NCBI GenBank assembly: GCA_959018755.1
Contig: CAUEMA010000009.1
Location: 27,669 to 91,668 of the forward strand
From: an uncultured Collinsella sp.
GTDB taxonomy: Bacteria; Actinomycetota; Coriobacteriia; Coriobacteriales; Coriobacteriaceae
Direction of reading: 5' to 3'
Length of the DNA stretch: 64,000 nt
Shown: piece after piece, positions 60,555 through 64,000 of the stretch
How positions within the stretch are numbered: position 1 is the first letter of the stretch
Layout: each line of letters opens with the position of its first letter
Made by a program: the position numbers and the translations under genes
Notes under the pieces: model-generated
Told to the model about the DNA's origin: nothing
What the model saw: the letters and a program-made list of their open reading frames with translations, nothing else
Database searches by the model: none

Positions 60555-61859
60555 CTAATGGCGGGCGCGCACCCTCACCAAACGCACCATGGCGAGCGCA
60601 AAGCCCACAGCGGCCACAGCCATCAACACATAGAACACCGAACGGAAACCAAACAAAAACACATCCGGACGGCCCGCAACAAAACTGGTCACGGCCTCGC
60701 CCATCGCCACGCTCATCTGCCCATACAGGATATTCGACGCCACCGTAATGCCGAGTGCCATGCCGGCGTAGCGCGCCAAACTGCCCAAGCTGCCCGCAAA
60801 ACCGAGCGCTTCGCGCGGAGCCGAGCCCATATACAGCGAGTTATTGGGGCTCTGGAAAATCGACGTGCCGCACGACATAAACGCGACGCAACACACGATT
60901 ACAGGGATAGAAGAGTGCTCGTCGAGCGTGCTTACCGCAAAGAGGCCGCACACGTACACGCCCAGGCCGACCGCCGTGGGACCCTCACAGCCAACACGGT
61001 CCGAAACCGTACCCGAAAGCGGACCGATAAAGGCATTCACCATCGGCAGCGCCAAAAAGAGCAGTCCGGAAATGTCAGAACCAAAGCCGTGGGCGTCCTG
61101 AAAATAGAACGGCAGAATAAACTCGGATGCGCCGATACCAACGAACACGATGAGCATGCAGGCAAGGTTGATGGTGAAGGCCGAATTTGCAAAGCAGCGA
61201 CGCGCGGCCTCCGCCAACGACATGGGGCGCTCGCCGGCCTCCGGCTTAACATGCGGCAGTGTGTAGAGCCCAACGATAAACGAGATGACGCCAATAGGCA
61301 GGTTGATGAGGAAGATACTCTCCCAGGGAAAGCTTGCCACCAGCATGCCGCCCAGCACGGGGCCACACATCATGCCGAGGGCCACGAAGGTCGCGAGAAT
61401 ACCCATGGCACGGCCTCGTTCGCGCGCCGGGAACGACTCGGTGATGATACCCATGTTATTAGCCATGGCCGCCGCGCAACCGACGCCCTGAGCAATGCGT
61501 GCCAGGATAAGAACCTCGAGCGAGGCCGAAAGGCCGCACAGCAGCGAACCGACCGAAAAGACGATGACGCCCAGCTGGAACACATTCACCTTGCCGCGCA
61601 CGTCGCCCAGACGGCCAAACGGCAACATGGCCACGCAAGTCGCAAGCAGATACACCGAGCTTACCAGCTGGATGCGATCGAGGCCCACGCCCAGCTCCTT
61701 TTGCATCACGGGCAGCGCCACGGTCACGACGGTCGAATCCAGACACACCATAAACGTCATGATGAGCACGGTAAACAGAATCGCCCATTTGTTCTTGCCA
61801 TGGGTGTCGCCCTCTAGAGCAATGTGCTCGCGGCGCAGCTGCTCTGCAGTTTTCTCCAT
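60555..61859 (-). CDS. MFS drug-efflux transporter (DHA2 family)
   Basis: 434 residues with about 12-14 spans. Motif LDSTVVTVALPVM near 40-52 and GRLGDVRGKVNVF near 80 are typical of EmrB/QacA-type proton antiporters. The ATG at 61857-61859 has AAAGGA at spacing 5; the ATG two codons upstream lies too close to it. No regulator beside it. Confidence 0.87.
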   Translation of the reverse strand: MEKTAEQLRREHIALEGDTHGKNKWAILFTVLIMTFMVCLDSTVVTVALPVMQKELGVGLDRIQLVSSVYLLATCVAMLPFGRLGDVRGKVNVFQLGVIVFSVGSLLCGLSASLEVLILARIAQGVGCAAAMANNMGIITESFPARERGRAMGILATFVALGMMCGPVLGGMLVASFPWESIFLINLPIGVISFIVGLYTLPHVKPEAGERPMSLAEAARRCFANSAFTINLACMLIVFVGIGASEFILPFYFQDAHGFGSDISGLLFLALPMVNAFIGPLSGTVSDRVGCEGPTAVGLGVYVCGLFAVSTLDEHSSIPVIVCCVAFMSCGTSIFQSPNNSLYMGSAPREALGFAGSLGSLARYAGMALGITVASNILYGQMSVAMGEAVTSFVAGRPDVFLFGFRSVFYVLMAVAAVGFALAMVRLVRVRARH

Positions 61860-61885
61860 ATCCATCCTTTCGAGTGGCGCAACAC

Positions 61886-61932
61886 AAAAAACGGGGCCCC
61901 ATCGCCTGCGAACAGTTGCGATTGGGGTCCCG
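61886..61932 (-). terminator. Terminator after metY
   Basis: CGGGACCCCAATCGC hairpin with its partner (61892-61932), followed on the minus strand by six T residues. Confidence 0.9.
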
Positions 61933-62000
61933 CCTACGGAATCGGAACGAAAGGTCGCCGAAGCTTTCTGCCAGCATCGGCGCCTTGCACGAACGCTAGC

Positions 62001-63284
62001 CTAGCACTGCTCGAGCGCCTGCTCAAGGTCGGCAATCAGATCGGCCGTGTCCTCGAGACCGCACGACAGGCGCACCATGTCGGCGGAGATGCCACAGGCG
62101 ATGAGCTCCTCATCGTTCATCTGGCGATGCGTGGCGTTAGCAGGATGCAGGCAGCAAGTGCGGGCGTCGGCCACGTGTGTCGCGATCTGGGCGAGCTTGA
62201 GGCTCTTCATAAAGGTCTCGGCCGCCGCGCGACCACCGTTAAAGCCAAAGCTCACGACGCCGCAGGTACCGTTGGGCATGTACTTCTGAGCCAGGTCATA
62301 GTACTTGTCGCCCTCCAAACCCGGATAGCTCACGAAGCGCACCTTGGGATGGCTCTGCAGGAACTTGGCAACGGCCAGGCCATTCTCGCAATGACGCGGC
62401 ATGCGCACATGCAGGCTCTCGAGCGAGCTGTTCAAGAAGAACGCCGCCTGCGGGTTCTGCATGGGGCCGAGGTCGCGCATGAGCTGAGCGGTTGCTTTGG
62501 TAATGAAGGCGCCCTCGCGACCGAACTTCTCGGCATACGTCACGCCGTGGTAGCTCTCGTCGGGCGTGGTGAGACCCGGGAACTTGTCCGCATGGGCCAT
62601 CCAGTCAAACTGACCGTGGTCGACGATTACGCCGCCCAGGTAGGCAGCATGTCCATCCATGTACTTGGTGGTGGAGTGCGTAACGATGTCGGCGCCCCAC
62701 TCAAAGGGACGGCACATCACGGGCGTCGGGAAGGTGTTGTCGACCATCAGCGGCACGCCGTGGTCATGCGCGGCCTTGGCAAAGCGCTCAATATCGAGCA
62801 CGGCAAGGGCGGGGTTGGCGATGGTCTCGCCAAAGACGAGCTTAGTGTTGGGTTGGAAGGCTGCCTCCAACTCCTCATCGGTGCAGTCGGGGGCAACGAA
62901 CGTGCAGGTCAGCCCCATACGGCCCATGGTGTGCGCGAGCAAGTTGTACGTGCCGCCATAGATGGCAGAGCTCGCGACTACGTGATCGCCGGCACCGGCC
63001 ACGTTAAAGATCGCAAGGAAATTCGCGGCCATGCCCGAGCTCGTGAGCATCGCGGCAGTGCCGCCCTCCATCTCGCAGATCTTGGCGGCAACCAGATCGC
63101 ACGTGGGGTTCTGCAGACGGCTATAGAAGTAGCCCGACTCCTCCAGATCAAAAAGCTTGCCCATGTGCTCGGACGTGTCGTACTTCCACGTGGTGGACTG
63201 GTAGATGGGCACCTGACGCGGCTCGGCATCTCCCGGGTGATAGCCGCCCTGAACACACGTCGTACCGATGGTCTGCTTGCTCAT
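62001..63284 (-). CDS. metY: O-acetylhomoserine sulfhydrylase
   Basis: 427 residues. PLP enzyme of the Cys/Met metabolism family; makes homocysteine from O-acetylhomoserine and sulfide. The PLP Lys is Lys207 in HSTTKYMDGH. The length and the middle insert fit MetY rather than cystathionine enzymes or methionine gamma-lyase (about 400), though the latter cannot be ruled out. Monocistronic. Confidence 0.9.
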   Translation of the reverse strand: MSKQTIGTTCVQGGYHPGDAEPRQVPIYQSTTWKYDTSEHMGKLFDLEESGYFYSRLQNPTCDLVAAKICEMEGGTAAMLTSSGMAANFLAIFNVAGAGDHVVASSAIYGGTYNLLAHTMGRMGLTCTFVAPDCTDEELEAAFQPNTKLVFGETIANPALAVLDIERFAKAAHDHGVPLMVDNTFPTPVMCRPFEWGADIVTHSTTKYMDGHAAYLGGVIVDHGQFDWMAHADKFPGLTTPDESYHGVTYAEKFGREGAFITKATAQLMRDLGPMQNPQAAFFLNSSLESLHVRMPRHCENGLAVAKFLQSHPKVRFVSYPGLEGDKYYDLAQKYMPNGTCGVVSFGFNGGRAAAETFMKSLKLAQIATHVADARTCCLHPANATHRQMNDEELIACGISADMVRLSCGLEDTADLIADLEQALEQC

Positions 63285-63514
63285 ATCTAGCTCCCTTGCC
63301 TGGGTTTTAGTTTTATTCGGTTCACGATACCGCTACCCCGCACCCCTCTCAACCCATCCCCAAGGTAGGTTATGTGACTAATTGATCAGGGGTATTTATC
63401 TCAAGCCTTGGGCATTTGCTCGATAGATAAAATGAGGCATCCATGAAGCTCTCGATGATTACACGCACCGTCACGGGTACCATAGGCGGGTACACCGTGA
63501 CCAAGGAGACAACG

Positions 63515-63961
63515 ATGAAGCAAATCGATACGGCCCAGCTCGACATCACCGCCTGTCAGGCTCAGGCTGCCGAGTACCACGCCCGTGGCTTTAACTGCGC
63601 CCAGGCCGTCGCCTGCACGCTCGCGCCCGCCGTCGGGCTCGACCCCCAGATCGCCTTTACCCTCACCGAGGGCTTTGGTGCCGGCATGGGCGGCATGACC
63701 GAAACCTGCGGCGCCATCTCGGGAGCCGTGGCCATCATGGGCTTTGTAATGAGCGACGGCATGGAAAACCCCAAGACCAAGGGCCAGACCTACAAGCTGT
63801 CGCGCGAAATCGCCAAGCGTTTTGGCGAGAAGAACACGACGACCGTCTGCGGCACGCTCAAGGGCATCGGATCGGATAAGGGTCCGCTCCGCAGCTGCCC
63901 TGGTTGCATCGACGATGCCATCGAGATCGTCTGTGATCTGCTAAAGCAGCTTGCCGAGTAA
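63515..63961 (+). CDS. C_GCAxxG_C_C family redox protein
   Basis: 148 residues. The family pattern is visible: FNCAQAV, then GFGAGMGGMTETCGAISGAV, then conserved cysteines near the C-terminus (TVCGTL, SCPGCIDDA). Probably a small metal or cluster-binding protein of unknown function. The ATG at 63515 follows AAGGAGA; a frame from 63443 lacks one. Faces metY from a 230-bp gap. Confidence 0.85.
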   Translation: MKQIDTAQLDITACQAQAAEYHARGFNCAQAVACTLAPAVGLDPQIAFTLTEGFGAGMGGMTETCGAISGAVAIMGFVMSDGMENPKTKGQTYKLSREIAKRFGEKNTTTVCGTLKGIGSDKGPLRSCPGCIDDAIEIVCDLLKQLAE

Positions 63962-64000
63962 ACAGCTGCGACATAAAACGGCGGCCGGCGCGCTTGGGAT

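Overview
This 64 kb window is bacterial chromosome, GC-rich, with most genes on the minus strand. Gene content suggests an anaerobic gut actinobacterium of the Coriobacteriia, most likely Collinsella or a close relative. The reasons are a formate hydrogenlyase of the hydrogenase-4 type, a complete selenocysteine system, clpX/clpP/tig beside valS, and an NADP-type glutamate dehydrogenase. The taxon is inferred from content and style; no database search was possible.

Layout. 1-4413: valS start, clpX, clpP, tig and tRNA-Leu. 4554-11361: an XdhD/YgfM-like molybdenum hydroxylase, gdhA, a Cys-rich DUF3343 protein, mobA and the selenocysteine tRNA gene selC. 11497-14918: selB and selA, overlapping. 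14995-32644: a molybdopterin oxidoreductase, the formate channel focA, and a 13-gene formate hydrogenlyase block (hycI, hycH, hyfI to hyfA, fdhF, hydN). fdhF has an in-frame UGA read as selenocysteine at residue 140. 33073-35172: a RelB-like/PIN toxin-antitoxin pair and an AbiEi-like protein. 35585-42419: a 6.8 kb integrative element in a tRNA-Gly gene, with its own integrase, regulators, iteron-like repeats and replicative helicase. 42376-42532: tRNA-Gly and tRNA-Pro. 42624-43982: brnQ. 44060-47200: a selenium cluster (class V aminotransferase, DUF3343, yedF, selD); selD itself has an in-frame UGA at residue 17. 47273-50743: a 2-hydroxyacyl-CoA-dehydratase-like pair with its ATP-dependent activator. 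51171-56584: modABC, mogA and moeA. 56794-64000: housekeeping and transport genes (ClC channel, lipid kinase, arfB, xpt, MFS pump, metY, a C_GCAxxG_C_C protein).

How it fits together. The window is largely a selenium and molybdenum economy. ModABC imports molybdate; MogA, MoeA and MobA finish the cofactor; SelD makes selenophosphate; SelA, SelB and selC insert selenocysteine. The main client is FdhF, which passes formate electrons through HydN/HyfA to the nickel-iron hydrogenase HyfG/HyfI, anchored to the HyfB-HyfF membrane arm. A second probable client is the XdhD-like hydroxylase, whose family is linked to SelD, DUF3343 and a CsdB-like enzyme in other genomes.

Between genes there are several families of long perfect or near-perfect palindromes, most in intergenic 3' regions. 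They look like dispersed repeats and may double as terminators.
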